A stretch of DNA of 12,353 bases from Desulfobacter sp. (GTDB taxonomy: Bacteria; Desulfobacterota; Desulfobacteria; Desulfobacterales; Desulfobacteraceae), in assembly GCA_030145005.1 (NCBI GenBank), contig JAQYWJ010000044.1, positions 1-12,353 of the forward strand. The letters are read 5' to 3'. Shown here piece after piece: positions 12,293-12,353 of this stretch; position 1 is the stretch's first letter; every line of letters begins with the position of its first letter. Under the pieces are notes generated by a model, which had not been told where the DNA came from, did no database searches, and worked only from the letters and a program-made list of their open reading frames with translations. A program made the translations under genes and the position numbers.

Positions 12293-12352
12293 TTATTGGT
12301 TTAATTTATAATCCCATAAAAAGACGGTCACAGCAACGCCGCCCAAAAGGAT
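12293..12352 (-). CDS. Possible C-terminal end of a membrane protein (partial, very tentative)
   Basis: A minus-strand frame open from the right edge to TAA at 12295-12293 encodes 19 residues, the first part hydrophobic (ILLGGVAVTVFLW) followed by DYKLNQ, like the last helix of a membrane protein. The stretch is too short to judge and may be chance. Confidence 0.2.
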   Translation of the reverse strand: MLLGGVAVTVFLWDYKLNQ

Positions 12353-12353
12353 T

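Noticed and set aside
1..12353. CRISPR array, toxin-antitoxin pair or defence island
   Set aside because: No regularly spaced repeats, no paired small genes of that type and no nuclease, methylase or reverse-transcriptase motifs were found apart from the possible tnpB tail.

Overview
The window reads as an ordinary chromosomal stretch of a Gram-negative, probably anaerobic bacterium. I place it, by inference only, near the sulfate-reducing Desulfobacterota (Desulfobacter-like). The grounds are a PEP/pyruvate-cycling pyruvate phosphate dikinase, QueH instead of QueG, a stand-alone MshEN/GspE ATPase, moderate GC, and palindromic intergenic elements of the kind I associate with that group. There are eight clear full-length protein genes, one small membrane-protein gene, a tRNA-Phe, and possible partial genes at both edges.

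Layout. Positions 1-176 look like the right end of an IS200/IS605-type element: the 3' end of a tnpB-like frame lies inside a folded, omegaRNA-like terminus. A perfect GC-rich 13-bp hairpin (277-305) and a strong minus-strand terminator (358-397) follow. ppdK (415-3135, minus) is a single-gene unit with its own candidate promoter and a tandem 13-bp repeat in its leader. Divergent from it is an ABC-F ATPase (3413-5257, plus), tightly coupled to a 71-residue two-helix membrane protein (5259-5474). A 141-bp palindromic element (5478-5618) fills the gap before a GspE/PilB-type ATPase (5640-7874). That ATPase carries a degenerate MshEN domain at its N-terminus and a cyclic-nucleotide-binding fold at its C-terminus. 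An adenine-deaminase-type COG1816 enzyme (8098-9105) is next, with its own candidate promoter.

On the minus strand yggS (PLP homeostasis) and queH (epoxyqueuosine reductase) overlap by four bases and form an operon that converges on the deaminase. Upstream of it, 10330-10588 contains three successive inverted repeats and no credible gene. Beyond that is maf (minus), divergent from rsmE (plus). The window closes with a tRNA-Phe(GAA) that has its own candidate promoter and a strong terminator.

Functional themes are central carbon metabolism (ppdK), translation and RNA modification (ABC-F, queH, rsmE, tRNA-Phe), nucleotide and cofactor housekeeping (adenine deaminase, maf, yggS), and a possible second-messenger-controlled secretion or pilus motor. 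I see no CRISPR array, phage cluster or obvious new defence system. The most unusual items are the GspE-cNMP fusion, the structured intergenic elements, and the transposon terminus at the left edge.
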